64,000 nt of DNA, from assembly GCA_028278205.1 (NCBI GenBank), contig JANQES010000091.1:40381-104380 (forward strand), written 5' to 3'. Origin of the DNA: Rhodothermales bacterium. GTDB lineage: Bacteria > Bacteroidota > Rhodothermia > Rhodothermales > Bin80. Of the stretch, positions 54,898 through 63,913 are shown piece by piece. Each line of letters opens with the position of its first letter. Position 1 is the first letter of the stretch. The notes beneath the pieces are model-generated. The model did no database searches, was not told the origin of the DNA, and saw only the letters and a list, made by a program, of their open reading frames with translations. Made by a program: the position numbers and the translations under genes.

Positions 54898-56853
54898 TTA
54901 GAGACTAATCATCGTGCCCTGAGTGCGATAGGTCCGGCCCGACGCGGCAGCGAAATCGACCCGATACACGTACAGGCCTGCTGTGGGGACGCTCAGTTGT
55001 GCCTGGGTGGTTATGAAAGTGGTTCGTATTTCCTGTCGATCTATTCGCCGGCCCAGCACATCGAAAACCGAGATCACCGCAACGCCGGGTTCGGGCACGG
55101 TCAGATACAACGTTGTGCGTTCGGTAAAAGGGTTCGGCGCATTGTTGGCCCAAACCTTGAGAAATGACGGTTCAAGATCAATCGATGCCAGCACATCGGC
55201 GCTGCGTTCTGCCACGAATAGCCAGTCGTTGTCGTCAGGTGCTTGCAGGCTCAAGATGCCGCCGCCCTTGCCCTTGTTGGAAAAAGGGATGCTTTCTCCG
55301 TTCGAGGGATTGACCCAGGTGAACGTCGGGTTTGAGCCCAGCACGCGCAGGTCGAGCGTGGCCGAGGTGGTACGCGGGGAAAAGTAGGCCAGCATGCGCG
55401 TGAAGTTTCCGGCCACGGGCAGGTTGGTCTCTGTTTCTGCCCGGAGGATCAATTCGGGCAGCGGCCTGAGGGTATACCACTCATAACGCTGCATCAGATC
55501 TTTGAGCACAGTCATCTGGCTGGACCCTGGGAAATGGAGCGCTTCGAGGGCCGTTCTGTTGGCGCCGAAGCCGCTCATCAGCCACGGCATGGACCATTGC
55601 CAGATGCCGTTGGCGCCGTAGGTAAAACCGCCGAGCGACCCCGAGAGGATGCCCTGATACGCCGCCGCGCGCACGTGCTCGGCTTGAATACGCCGGGCGC
55701 CCGTGGTGTCTTCGTGATGAAGCCAGAAATTATGAAACAGGTTTTCGAAGTTCGATTCCAGGCTGAGGACGGGCCGGACGGGCCTTGCGTCGTAGCCTTT
55801 TTGGGCGCCTAGCCAGGTGTAGGTCGAAGCTTCGGCGTAATGGCCGGCGGTATAGGTATGGAAGTCCAGCCACTCATCGTCCATCCCATAATAAAGAAAC
55901 GAGCCTCTGTATCCCGACGCGTGTACACTGGTCAGGTGCATCGCGCCGCTGGCCGCCTGCAGCGTTCGTCCGAATTCGGCCCAGTACTGTTGTTGCTCCG
56001 GGTCCTCATATTTCCAATCGCCGGCCACGATCCACATGACGTTGTGCCCGGCATAGCGCGCGCCCATATAACGCGCCCAGAGCAAGCCCTCCTCCACCGT
56101 CACCGGAACCCCGTAGCCCAGTTCTTCCGCCACGAACTCGATCATCCGGCCCCAAAGCGGAAAGACGGCCACCATGATGCCGGCTTCATTAGCCTTTTCG
56201 ACGATTCGATCCAGATAATCAAAATACCGGGGATTGAGCCGGGAGAAGTCCTCGTTGAGCACGAACGGCTGGCCCTGCCGGTTGTTGACCCCACGCGGGC
56301 GGATGTACATATGCGACATGGCCACGACGTAGATCACGTTGAAGCCTTTGGCCTTGCGGTCGGCCAGGTAGACATCCACCTCTTGCTCGGTGGACTTCCA
56401 CACCATCTCAGCGGCCCAGTCGCCCAGCAGAAATACGGGGTCGCCGTCGTCATAGACGAAGTAGCGGCGGTCGTCCGAGAGCCGGGGCCATCCTTTGCGC
56501 GCGAACGGGTCGTCGCCGGTATAGGGCGCCACGTCGATGACGCCTTCCTGATGGTGCAAGCCGCCATTGGCGCTGTCGCTGGCCTGGGTCCGAAACGACC
56601 ACCGGCCCGCTTCGGGCGGCGCAAACCGAGCCTGATAGGTCCGGCCTCCGTTCCAAAAGCCGGCTACCTGAATCTCGCGGTCGCCGGGGCCGGTGAAATA
56701 CACGTCCACCTGGACGTCGCGGTGGGGATTGTCGTACGTCGTAGAAGACGTAAAGGTGACTTCGACCGGCTGATACACCCGGGCGTCCTGCGACAGGCCG
56801 GCCAGTGGCAAAGGCAACGTCATCAGCGCTGCCAGTATGATCACGCGCTTCAT
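54898..56853 (-). CDS. GH140-like (DUF5060/DUF4038) glycoside hydrolase with T9SS sorting domain
   Basis: 651 residues, ATG 56853. Signal peptide (ending LAGLSQ), then a DUF5060-type beta domain (about 22-115: QPVEVTFTSSTTYDNPHRDV, FRTQASDSANGG). A DUF4038-type TIM barrel follows (about 122-490: LSDDRRYFVYDDGDPVFLLG, HNVMWIVAGDWKYED, PVLSLESNFENL), whose Asp in AGDWK and Glu in SLESN are candidate catalytic residues by analogy with apiosidase-type GH140. The tail (NNAPNPFTERTTLYLTVPEP, VFDVLGRRIDRQEI) is a T9SS sorting domain. It should cut a plant or polymer side chain outside the cell; the substrate is not certain. Confidence 0.87.
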   Translation of the reverse strand: MKRVIILAALMTLPLPLAGLSQDARVYQPVEVTFTSSTTYDNPHRDVQVDVYFTGPGDREIQVAGFWNGGRTYQARFAPPEAGRWSFRTQASDSANGGLHHQEGVIDVAPYTGDDPFARKGWPRLSDDRRYFVYDDGDPVFLLGDWAAEMVWKSTEQEVDVYLADRKAKGFNVIYVVAMSHMYIRPRGVNNRQGQPFVLNEDFSRLNPRYFDYLDRIVEKANEAGIMVAVFPLWGRMIEFVAEELGYGVPVTVEEGLLWARYMGARYAGHNVMWIVAGDWKYEDPEQQQYWAEFGRTLQAASGAMHLTSVHASGYRGSFLYYGMDDEWLDFHTYTAGHYAEASTYTWLGAQKGYDARPVRPVLSLESNFENLFHNFWLHHEDTTGARRIQAEHVRAAAYQGILSGSLGGFTYGANGIWQWSMPWLMSGFGANRTALEALHFPGSSQMTVLKDLMQRYEWYTLRPLPELILRAETETNLPVAGNFTRMLAYFSPRTTSATLDLRVLGSNPTFTWVNPSNGESIPFSNKGKGGGILSLQAPDDNDWLFVAERSADVLASIDLEPSFLKVWANNAPNPFTERTTLYLTVPEPGVAVISVFDVLGRRIDRQEIRTTFITTQAQLSVPTAGLYVYRVDFAAASGRTYRTQGTMISL

Positions 56854-57540
56854 TCTGGATTCGGATAGAGGGGCCGTGTCAAGTTATAGCGGTGGTCATT
56901 TTGATAGCGGATGCTTTTTGAATATCGAACCGCAGAACGTCGATTGCAGAATGGTCGACATTTCACACGCGTGAAATGATTTCTGATGTCGAGGCGATGT
57001 TCTAATAAACAGTACACGTTACGTTCAATCAAGGCATAAATAGGAAATAAGTACCGTGACGGAGATATTGATGGATGCATCTTATCCCGGCGTGGTGGTA
57101 TGATCGCGTTTGGTTGTCCTTTTGGCTTGATCCCGGCGTGGTGACATGATCCCGGTTGTTCGTCCTTTTGGCTTGATCCAAAAGGACCAAAAGATCAAGA
57201 CTTTACCCGCTGGGCCGTGTAAAGACGTTCCATGTTTTAGAGACGTTACATGTAACGTCTCTACGGCACGCGCTCAACGTTGAAACGCGCTGCTTCGTCG
57301 CTCAAACAGCACATTTTCCTTGTCGCGTGCCTGCGCTCCGTTTACTTCGTGACACGAACGAAGTGACTGAGCGAAGCTAATCTTCGATTTCGAGACGGCC
57401 CACCGGCTAAGGTCGCCTTTTTCTTTTCTCCTTCTCCCTCTCTCCCATTCTCCCTCTCCCCCTTTCACCCTTTCCCCAAAATCCCCACTGGCCACATCCC
57501 ACTGGCCATTCCCCAAAATCCCCACTGGCCATTCCCTCGC
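56854..57540. repeat. 687-bp gap with tandem repeats, palindromes and short-word tracts
   Basis: No gene visible. It holds a 46-bp direct tandem repeat (57083-57128 and 57129-57175, ATCCCGGCGTGGTG start and CCTTTTGGCTTG end), a CTTGATCC/GGACCAAAAGATCAAG inverted segment to 57201, and a perfect 26-bp palindrome (57238-57263, TAGAGACGTTACA arm). A CCCTCTC octamer tract (57428-57478) and a CCCCACTGGCCATTCCC repeat (57478-57537) touch the next gene's stop. Confidence 0.75.
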
Positions 57541-59043
57541 TCACCACTTCTTATAGCCCTTCGCCCCGGCGGGCTTCGCTTCGACGGGTTGGGGCGGCTC
57601 GATCACATCGGCCTCCTCGGCGTCGATAAAATTGCCTTCCATCCGAATGCGCTTGGCACTGCCGGCGAGATTAAAATCATCCTTTTCATTGTCGAAGATA
57701 TAATTCGACGCCACGAGCGCGCCGTCGGTATAAAAACCCTGGATGCCGTGCTGCCCGTTCTCGGCGCACACGTTGCCGGTCACGACGATCTGCCGGGCCT
57801 CCTCGCCGGAGGCGCCGGCCATCACGATGCCGTGCTGCCCGTTTTGCACCGCGCGGTTGTTGGTGATCGAGACGCGGCTCACCTTGCCAGGCCACATCGC
57901 GAGACCGGCGTTTTTATTCCCCTTGAGCAGATTCCCCTGGATGATGTTTTCGACGCCTCGGACGCGGATGCCGGCGGCATGGACGGCGGCGTCATCGGCG
58001 CGGGCGCCGTATTGGGCGAAGACCGGCCCCGGCTCGCCGTTGTGCATGCAAATGTTGCCCGTCACCACGGCGTTGTAGGCTGCGCCCAGCACGATGCCCC
58101 CCCGGATCGTCGCGTCGCCCTGGTCGGGTTGGCCGCTGCCGCCGAAGCCGTTGTTACAGCAATAATTGCCGGTGATGACGAGGCGTCCGTCCTGCGTATA
58201 ATTAACGGCGGTGTTGACGTAGACGCCCACCCAGCCGTTGTTCTCACATCGATTGCCTGAGACGAAGACGCCGTCGTCTTCCATCTCCGCATAGCTCGTA
58301 ATCAGGCCGTGGCGGCGATGGCCCGAACAGATGTTGCCCGTCAGCCGCGTATGCCGCACGTACCCGCCGTCGCCGCGCCGGTGATAGACGAACGCGATGC
58401 CCGAATCGTTGCCGTAGCGGCTCGACGCGTTGGGCGTGAAGACGCAGACGTTGTCTTCGATGCGGATGTTCTCGAAGGCCGGGCCGTAGAAAAAGATGTC
58501 TTTGTAACTGCTCGGCCGGCCCGACTCGCCGGGCCGGCGGTTTTGTAAGAGATGACAGTCTTTGACGGTGATGCCCGCCATGCGCTGGTCGTTGCTCTGG
58601 GTATAGAAGAGGATGCCACAGCCGCTGGTATTCTCGATGCGGCAGGCCCGCACGACGATGTTTCGGGCTTCCACTTGCCACGAAACGATGCCACAGCCCT
58701 TGCCGAGAGCACTCGCCGCTTCCTGCGAAATATCCGGACTCACACCCGGCCCCCGGATGTAGAGTTTGCTGATCTCGATGTCGTGCGGCACGGCCTCGTC
58801 GCCGCTGTCGAGTTCGATGAGGTTGACATCCACAGCATCCGCTCCTTCCGAGTCGACTGCCAGCACAGTCCGTTCGCCGACACCGGTGAGGTGTACGTTC
58901 GGTTTGAGGCGGAGCGCGCCGTCGAGCAGGTAGACGCCACGGGGCAAAAAGACGAGCCCCCCACCCTCAGCGTGGGCTTTATCGATCTCTAGTTGAATGC
59001 CGGCCCGCGTATTCCGAGCGACGACGTAGGCGTATTGAGCCAT
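57541..59043 (-). CDS. Right-handed parallel beta-helix protein (pectate lyase-like fold)
   Basis: 500 residues from ATG 59043 (MAQYAYVVARNTRAGIQ); an upstream TTG at 59076 adds 11 residues. The N-part (GIQLEIDKAHAEGGGLVFLP, GVYLLDGALRLKPNVHLTGV) is the usual start of pectate_lyase_3/tailspike-like helices. It is followed by many 20-25-residue coils with G-N-x-C-x-x-N patterns (ITGNYCCNNGFGGSGQP, VTGNVCAENGQHGIQG). No signal peptide is seen, unlike most secreted lyases, so it may be cytoplasmic, phage-like or exported by another route. Which sugar it might act on cannot be told. Confidence 0.8.
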   Translation of the reverse strand: MAQYAYVVARNTRAGIQLEIDKAHAEGGGLVFLPRGVYLLDGALRLKPNVHLTGVGERTVLAVDSEGADAVDVNLIELDSGDEAVPHDIEISKLYIRGPGVSPDISQEAASALGKGCGIVSWQVEARNIVVRACRIENTSGCGILFYTQSNDQRMAGITVKDCHLLQNRRPGESGRPSSYKDIFFYGPAFENIRIEDNVCVFTPNASSRYGNDSGIAFVYHRRGDGGYVRHTRLTGNICSGHRRHGLITSYAEMEDDGVFVSGNRCENNGWVGVYVNTAVNYTQDGRLVITGNYCCNNGFGGSGQPDQGDATIRGGIVLGAAYNAVVTGNICMHNGEPGPVFAQYGARADDAAVHAAGIRVRGVENIIQGNLLKGNKNAGLAMWPGKVSRVSITNNRAVQNGQHGIVMAGASGEEARQIVVTGNVCAENGQHGIQGFYTDGALVASNYIFDNEKDDFNLAGSAKRIRMEGNFIDAEEADVIEPPQPVEAKPAGAKGYKKW

Positions 59044-59481
59044 GGTTTTTTGTGTTGTCTGGAGAAGGCGTTTCAAGCATCATCTTACACAAAAAAATGG
59101 GGAGATGTAAAACCTGCTTCGCGAGGCATAAGTTGATAATTATTTATTGTATGGGGGTATGGGCGTGTGGGGATGTGGGCGCATCGTCAACGTCCAAAAG
59201 TGCGTTGTAAAGATCGAATCTGAATCTATTTTTTCGACGACGCCACTAGTCATCCCGTCCAGCTTACGAACACCTGGGATGAGAACACACGCGCCGTTGA
59301 CCTCGGAGCGCCGGGGCTGTAACATCCTTGGAAAACAATGGACAGAGGGATACCATACCCCGTGTTCCAGTTCGCGTTTTTGTGCTGCGTGGCTACTTTC
59401 GATTATCCGACAACAGCCATCGGCCAAACTCAAAAAGTATCTCTCGTCGCGCCCTTAGCCTCTTACCAGCCCCCGTCTGCG
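59044..59481. repeat. 438-bp divergent gap with one short-word tract
   Basis: 59150-59182 repeats GGGTATG/GGGCGTG/GGGATGTG words, the reverse complement type of 26670-26700. The remainder must hold promoters of the beta-helix gene and of the nucleotidyltransferase gene. An in-frame ATG at 59338 could lengthen the latter but the added sequence does not look coding. Confidence 0.5.
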
Positions 59482-60615
59482 ATGCCCTCTCCTCCGTTGT
59501 ACGGCCCGGACGTAGTGCCCCGGCTTGCCCGCCAGAGTGCGCCCGCCCTGTCTGATCTCGAACAAGCCATCCTGCTGACGGTCCTCTACGCCGACCTGTT
59601 CGATTACCCGCTGACCCGCGATGAACTCTACCGGCGGCTCGTCCACACGGCGAGCAACCGGGTCGCCTTTTCGCGCGCGGTCGCGGCGCTCACCGGGCCG
59701 TATCTGACGGCCACGCAGGGCTATCTGACGTGGACAGGACGCGAAGACCTGGCGGCTGTGCGTGAACATCGCCGGCAGGCTGCAAAGACGCTCTGGGCCG
59801 CCGCCTATCGGTATGCCGGATGGCTGGCGCGGGTGCCGTTCGTGCGCATGGTGGCCGTATCGGGCTCGCTGGCCCTGCGCAACGCCGAGCCGGAGAGCGA
59901 CATCGATCTCTTCTGCATCACAGCCCCGAACCGGCTGTGGCTGGCGCGGGCGTGGATCGTCCCGCTCTCGAAGCTGACGAGCAAGCTGCCGCGTCTTTTT
60001 CCGCGCTATCTCTGCCCCAACTACATCCTGACCCTCAACGCCCTCGACATCGAAGACGGCAACCTGTTTACGGCGCACGAGGTGACGCAGGCCGTGCCGC
60101 TCTGGGGCAGCGACGCCTATCGCTGCTTCGTGCGTGCCAATCCGTGGGTACACGACTTTTTGCCACACGCGCGCTCCGAGGACCGGGCGCAGGCCTTGCT
60201 CCCCCCCAACCGGCCCTGGTATACACGCGCCCTCGAACGCGCGCTGCAAGGACGCCTCGGCGACACCCTCGACCGCCTGGTACACCGGCTCTTTGTGACG
60301 TTCTACCGAAGACGAGCCGAACGCGCCGGCTGGCCCTGGCACCGGCTCGCGCCGGCCTACCAACGAAACCGCTATACCGTCCCCGAAGGCGGCTACGCGC
60401 GGGTGATCCACCGGCTCTTCACCGAGCGGGTGCGCCAGCGGCTGGGCCCGCAAATCCCAGACGCCGCCCTCGACCAGCTTTTTGCCTTCACCCACGAAGA
60501 ACCCGCCCGCAGCGTCTACGACTGGGAAAGCCGCTTCGCGGAGGATTATGGGGTGGCTGTCTCCAACGGCTCAAAACGAGGAAAAAAGGAAGCGCCTTCC
60601 CCAAGCAAGCCATGA
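59482..60615 (+). CDS. Nucleotidyltransferase-fold protein
   Basis: 377 residues from ATG 59482 (MPSPPLYGPDVV). A helical N-part (about 22-100: LSDLEQAILLTVLYADLFDY, LTRDELYRRLVHTA) is followed by the pol-beta superfamily motif VSGSLALRNAEPESDIDLFC, with GS at 128-129 and Asp140 and Asp142 in position to bind metals. The C-part is helical and basic (RRRAERAGWPWHRL). Proteins of this layout are found in polysaccharide and radical SAM neighbourhoods in Bacteroidota, but the nucleotide acceptor is not known. The TGA stop lies inside the repeat arm at 60611. Confidence 0.75.
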   Translation: MPSPPLYGPDVVPRLARQSAPALSDLEQAILLTVLYADLFDYPLTRDELYRRLVHTASNRVAFSRAVAALTGPYLTATQGYLTWTGREDLAAVREHRRQAAKTLWAAAYRYAGWLARVPFVRMVAVSGSLALRNAEPESDIDLFCITAPNRLWLARAWIVPLSKLTSKLPRLFPRYLCPNYILTLNALDIEDGNLFTAHEVTQAVPLWGSDAYRCFVRANPWVHDFLPHARSEDRAQALLPPNRPWYTRALERALQGRLGDTLDRLVHRLFVTFYRRRAERAGWPWHRLAPAYQRNRYTVPEGGYARVIHRLFTERVRQRLGPQIPDAALDQLFAFTHEEPARSVYDWESRFAEDYGVAVSNGSKRGKKEAPSPSKP

Positions 60616-60679
60616 GTCATCAGTCATCGGTCATCAGAAAAAGTCTCACTGATGACCGATGACTGATGATCGATGACCC
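60611..60679. repeat. Heptamer hairpin (GATGACC word), copy 2
   Basis: Arms 60611-60637 and 60647-60679 are inverted repeats of GATGACC/GATGACT around GAAAAAGTCTC. It includes the stop codon of the nucleotidyltransferase gene and an in-frame ATG of the following radical SAM gene. It uses the same words as 45157-45207. Confidence 0.85.
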
Positions 60680-60723
60680 CGTCAATACCAGCACCGAGGG
60701 TCGTCCTATTTCGAGAGTTCGAG

Positions 60724-62265
60724 ATGAGCGAAATACTCTTCGGCCAGGCCTACTACCTGCGTTTCGATCCCAAGCTGTGGGAGGCGATGCAGCCGTACCC
60801 GCCGCTGGGCGCGCTCTATGCCGCCGGCTACCTGCGCCAACGCGGCTACGACGTCGCCTTCTTCGATGCGATGCTGGCCGAATCGGAGCAGGAATGGGCA
60901 CAGGCGTTAGACCGCGAAAAGCCCCGGTTTGCCGTCCTCTACGAAGACAACTTCAACTATCTGACGAAGATGTGCCTGCTGCGCATGCGCCAGGCTGCCA
61001 TGACGATGATCGATATGGCGCGGGCGCGTGGCTGCACGGTCATCGTTTGTAGCTCCGATGCCTCGGACCACGCCGAAGACTACCTCGCGCGCGGCGCCCA
61101 CTTCATCCTCGTCGGTGAGGGCGAAGAGACGCTGGGCGAACTGATGGACCGCCTCACCGGACGAACCGACACGCCCTTCGACGCCATCCGCAGCCTCGCC
61201 TTCCCCGATCCCGAAACCCGGAACCGGGTCGTCTTCACGCCGAGGCGCCCGGTGCTCAAAGACCTCGACGCGCTGCCGTGGCCTGCCTGGGACCTCGCCG
61301 ATATCGCGCACTATCAGGACGTCTGGCACCGGCGGTACGGCTATTTTTCGATCAACATGGTCACCTCGCGCGGGTGTCCGTTTCATTGCAACTGGTGCGC
61401 CAAGCCCATCTGGGGCCAGCGCTACCACGCCCGCAGCCCCGACGACGTCGCCGCCGAGATGCAGTGGCTCTCTGATCAGTATCAGCCCGATCATCTCTGG
61501 TTTATGGACGACATGATGGGCATCAAACCGGGCTGGCTGGCTCGTCTGGCCGATCTCGTCGAAGAAAAAAACCTCCGCCTCCCCTTCAAATGCCTCAACC
61601 GCGCCGATCTGCTCTTGCGCGACGGCGAGATCGACGCGCTGCGGCGGGCCGGATGCCAGATCGTCTGGACGGGCGTCGAGTCGGGCTCGCAGCAGATTCT
61701 CGATGCAATGGACAAGGGAACGACCGTCGAGCAGGTGCGCGAGGCATCGCGGCGGCTGCACGAGGCCGGCATCGAGGTGGGTTTCTTCCTCCAGTTCGGC
61801 TACCCCGGCGAGACGCGGGGCGATATCGCCAAGACTTTTGCGCTCGTGCGCGAGTGCCGTCCGGATCAGATCGGTGTCTCGGTGTCGTACCCGCTGCCGG
61901 GCACACCGTTTTACGAAGCCGTCAAAACCCAACTCGGCGCCAAGCAAAACTGGATCGACTCGGACGATCTGGACATGATGTATCGTGGGCCGTTCACGAC
62001 GGCGTTCTACCGCAAGCTGCACCGGGTGCTCCACAAAGAATTTCGCGCCCGCAAGGCGTGGGATCACCTGCGCGGCGCCGTCCGCCGGCCCGCTCAACTT
62101 CGCAAAAAACACCTGCGCGAAGCCGCCGTCATGGCCTACCACACGGCCACGCTGCCCCTGGCCCGCCTCCAGATGAAACGTCTGGCGAGGGTTCCTCATG
62201 AAGGCATCGAACCCCTACCCGTGTTAATGACTCCCAACGAAGCCGCCACCCCGAGTCCATTTTAG
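60724..62265 (+). CDS. B12-binding radical SAM protein 1
   Basis: 513 residues from ATG 60724 (MSEILFGQAYYLRFDPKLW); an ATG at 60673 lies in the hairpin arm and is less likely. A B12-binding Rossmann domain (about 25-145: PPLGALYAAGYLRQRGYDVA, FILVGEGEETLGEL) precedes a radical SAM barrel with the cluster motif CPFHCNWC (Cys218, 222, 225). It continues with WFMDDMMGI, GVESGSQQILDAMDKGTT and GFFLQFGYPGET. Such enzymes methylate or rearrange unactivated carbons, often in lipids, hopanoids or cofactors. The substrate is unknown. The TAG stop belongs to the family A repeat. Confidence 0.88.
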   Translation: MSEILFGQAYYLRFDPKLWEAMQPYPPLGALYAAGYLRQRGYDVAFFDAMLAESEQEWAQALDREKPRFAVLYEDNFNYLTKMCLLRMRQAAMTMIDMARARGCTVIVCSSDASDHAEDYLARGAHFILVGEGEETLGELMDRLTGRTDTPFDAIRSLAFPDPETRNRVVFTPRRPVLKDLDALPWPAWDLADIAHYQDVWHRRYGYFSINMVTSRGCPFHCNWCAKPIWGQRYHARSPDDVAAEMQWLSDQYQPDHLWFMDDMMGIKPGWLARLADLVEEKNLRLPFKCLNRADLLLRDGEIDALRRAGCQIVWTGVESGSQQILDAMDKGTTVEQVREASRRLHEAGIEVGFFLQFGYPGETRGDIAKTFALVRECRPDQIGVSVSYPLPGTPFYEAVKTQLGAKQNWIDSDDLDMMYRGPFTTAFYRKLHRVLHKEFRARKAWDHLRGAVRRPAQLRKKHLREAAVMAYHTATLPLARLQMKRLARVPHEGIEPLPVLMTPNEAATPSPF

Positions 62266-62405
62266 ATTTTGGATTTTGGATTGTCGATCTGATACGGATC
62301 TAGCATCCGAAAAAGTCGCGACGGTTGAAACCGCTGAGGCTTTTTCTTCTGAGATCACGGTGTCGAACGAGACCAATCCAAAATCCAAAATCTAAAATCC
62401 AAAAT
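62259..62405. repeat. Heptamer-armed inverted repeat, family A copy 3
   Basis: Arms 62259-62284 and 62374-62405 repeat TTTTGGA/TCCAAAA. The core hairpin (62308-62348: GAAAAAGTCG, inner CGGTT/AACCG, CTTTTTC) and the flank CGGTGTCGAACGAGACCAAT match copy 1 at 1351-1500 read on the opposite strand. It supplies the stop of radical SAM gene 1 and reaches to 17 bp before gene 2. Confidence 0.88.
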
Positions 62406-62422
62406 GGCCCTTCCAACGCGAA

Positions 62423-63841
62423 ATGGCCGGAAAAAAGCACAAGGTAATTCTCTATAACCCGTCAGCGGTCTTCTACACGATGCCGTTGGCGTTGGTGGCC
62501 GTGGGGTCGAACCTCGATCCGGCGCGGTATGACGTGCGCCTTATTGATGGACGGCTGGAGGACGATCCGGTGCGCGCGGTGCTGGCCGAACTCGACGACG
62601 CGCTCTGTCTGGGTGTGACCGTGCTCACGGGGGCGCCCATCCGCGACGCCCTCCGCGTCACGCGGGCAGCCAAAGCGTACCGGCCCGATGTGCCCGTCGT
62701 CTGGGGCGGCTGGCATCCGTCGCTCTTTCCCACCGACACCCTCGCCGAGCCGGGCATCGACGTGACGGTGCAAGCGCAGGGCGAGGTGACATTTCGCAAA
62801 CTGGTGGACCGGCTGGCTGACGAACGCGATCTGGCCGGACTTCGGGGCATCGCCTATCGGGCCGAAGGCGCCATCATCCAGAACCCGCCGCGCCCGATGA
62901 TCGATGTGAACGATCTGCCGCCGCTTAACTACGATCTGCTCCCCGTCGAGCGCTACTTCGGGCTGAAGAAACAGCGGCAACTCGATTACGTCTCCTCGAC
63001 GGGATGCTTCTGGCGATGCGCTTTCTGCGCCGATCCGTTCGTCTACAACCGGGGCTGGACGGCCCTCGCGCCCGAACGCCTCGGCCAGGAGATCGAAGAC
63101 CTGTGGCAGCGGTATCGATTCGACGAACTGGCGTTTCAGGACGAGACGTTCTTCACCTACAAAAAGCGCGTCATCGCCATCGCCGAAGAATTTTTGCAAC
63201 GCGATTTTTCGTTCCGATGGACGGCCACTATGCGCGCCGACCAGGGCTTTCGCCTCGGCGAGGAGGCGTTTGCCCTGCTCGCGCGCTCAGGCTTGCGCCG
63301 CGTGCTGATCGGCGTCGAATCGGGTTCGCAGGCGATGCTCGATTGGATGAAGAAAGACGTGACGCTCGAACAGGTTGCTCTTTGCGCGGATCGATGCGCG
63401 CGGCACGGCATCGGCGCCATCTTCCCGTTCATCGTTGGGTTTCCAGACGAGACCGACGAGAGCGTGCGCGCCTCGCTGGATCTCGCCAAACGCCTCCGCG
63501 CGATGAGCCCTCGTTTCGAAACGCCGGTTTTCTACTTCAAACCCTACCCCGGCTCGGCCATCACCGAGGCCGTCGCGCGCGAGGGCTATCGCCTGCCGCA
63601 ATCGCTCGACGAATGGGCGGATTTCGACTTCGTGGGCTCGTCCGGGCCGTGGGTGACGCCGGAAAAACACGAGTTCATCGAACGCTTCAAGTTCTACAAC
63701 CGGGCTGCCTGGGGCCGCCGCACGTGGCTCCGCTGGCCCCTCCAACGCCTCGCCCGCTGGCGCTGCGAGCGTGATTTCTATCGCCTTCCGCTGGAAAAAC
63801 GGGCAGTGGAATTCCTTAGACCGATGCCACGATTATCGTGA
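62423..63841 (+). CDS. B12-binding radical SAM protein 2
   Basis: 472 residues, ATG 62423. A B12-binding domain (about 8-135: VILYNPSAVFYTMPLALVAV, VVWGGWHPSLFPTDTLAEPG) is followed by the radical SAM motif CFWRCAFC (Cys195, 199, 202), then FQDETFFTYKKR, GVESGSQAMLDWMKKDVTLE and FPFIVGFPDETDE. The layout is that of BchE/HpnJ-type enzymes. It is only distantly similar to the preceding protein, so the pair is not a recent duplication. The two may act in succession on one lipid or cofactor; the substrate is not visible. Its TGA is at the edge of the following octamer tract. Confidence 0.88.
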   Translation: MAGKKHKVILYNPSAVFYTMPLALVAVGSNLDPARYDVRLIDGRLEDDPVRAVLAELDDALCLGVTVLTGAPIRDALRVTRAAKAYRPDVPVVWGGWHPSLFPTDTLAEPGIDVTVQAQGEVTFRKLVDRLADERDLAGLRGIAYRAEGAIIQNPPRPMIDVNDLPPLNYDLLPVERYFGLKKQRQLDYVSSTGCFWRCAFCADPFVYNRGWTALAPERLGQEIEDLWQRYRFDELAFQDETFFTYKKRVIAIAEEFLQRDFSFRWTATMRADQGFRLGEEAFALLARSGLRRVLIGVESGSQAMLDWMKKDVTLEQVALCADRCARHGIGAIFPFIVGFPDETDESVRASLDLAKRLRAMSPRFETPVFYFKPYPGSAITEAVAREGYRLPQSLDEWADFDFVGSSGPWVTPEKHEFIERFKFYNRAAWGRRTWLRWPLQRLARWRCERDFYRLPLEKRAVEFLRPMPRLS

Positions 63842-63912
63842 AGTGTTTGAGTGTTCAAGTGTTATAGTGTTTTAGTTCTCTGCTTCCAACCAAAACACCA
63901 TAACACTGAACT
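63842..63912. repeat. Octamer inverted repeat (GTGTTNNA word)
   Basis: The left arm 63842-63876 repeats GTGTTTGA/GTGTTCAA/GTGTTATA with period 8. The right arm 63889-63912 (AAAACACCATAACAC) is its inverted copy. It starts right at the radical SAM stop codon. Confidence 0.8.
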
Positions 63913-63913
63913 A

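Noticed and set aside
59140..59433. A 97-codon minus-strand frame in the divergent gap
   Set aside because: No domain, signal or plausible ribosome site; part of it is the GGGTATG repeat tract.
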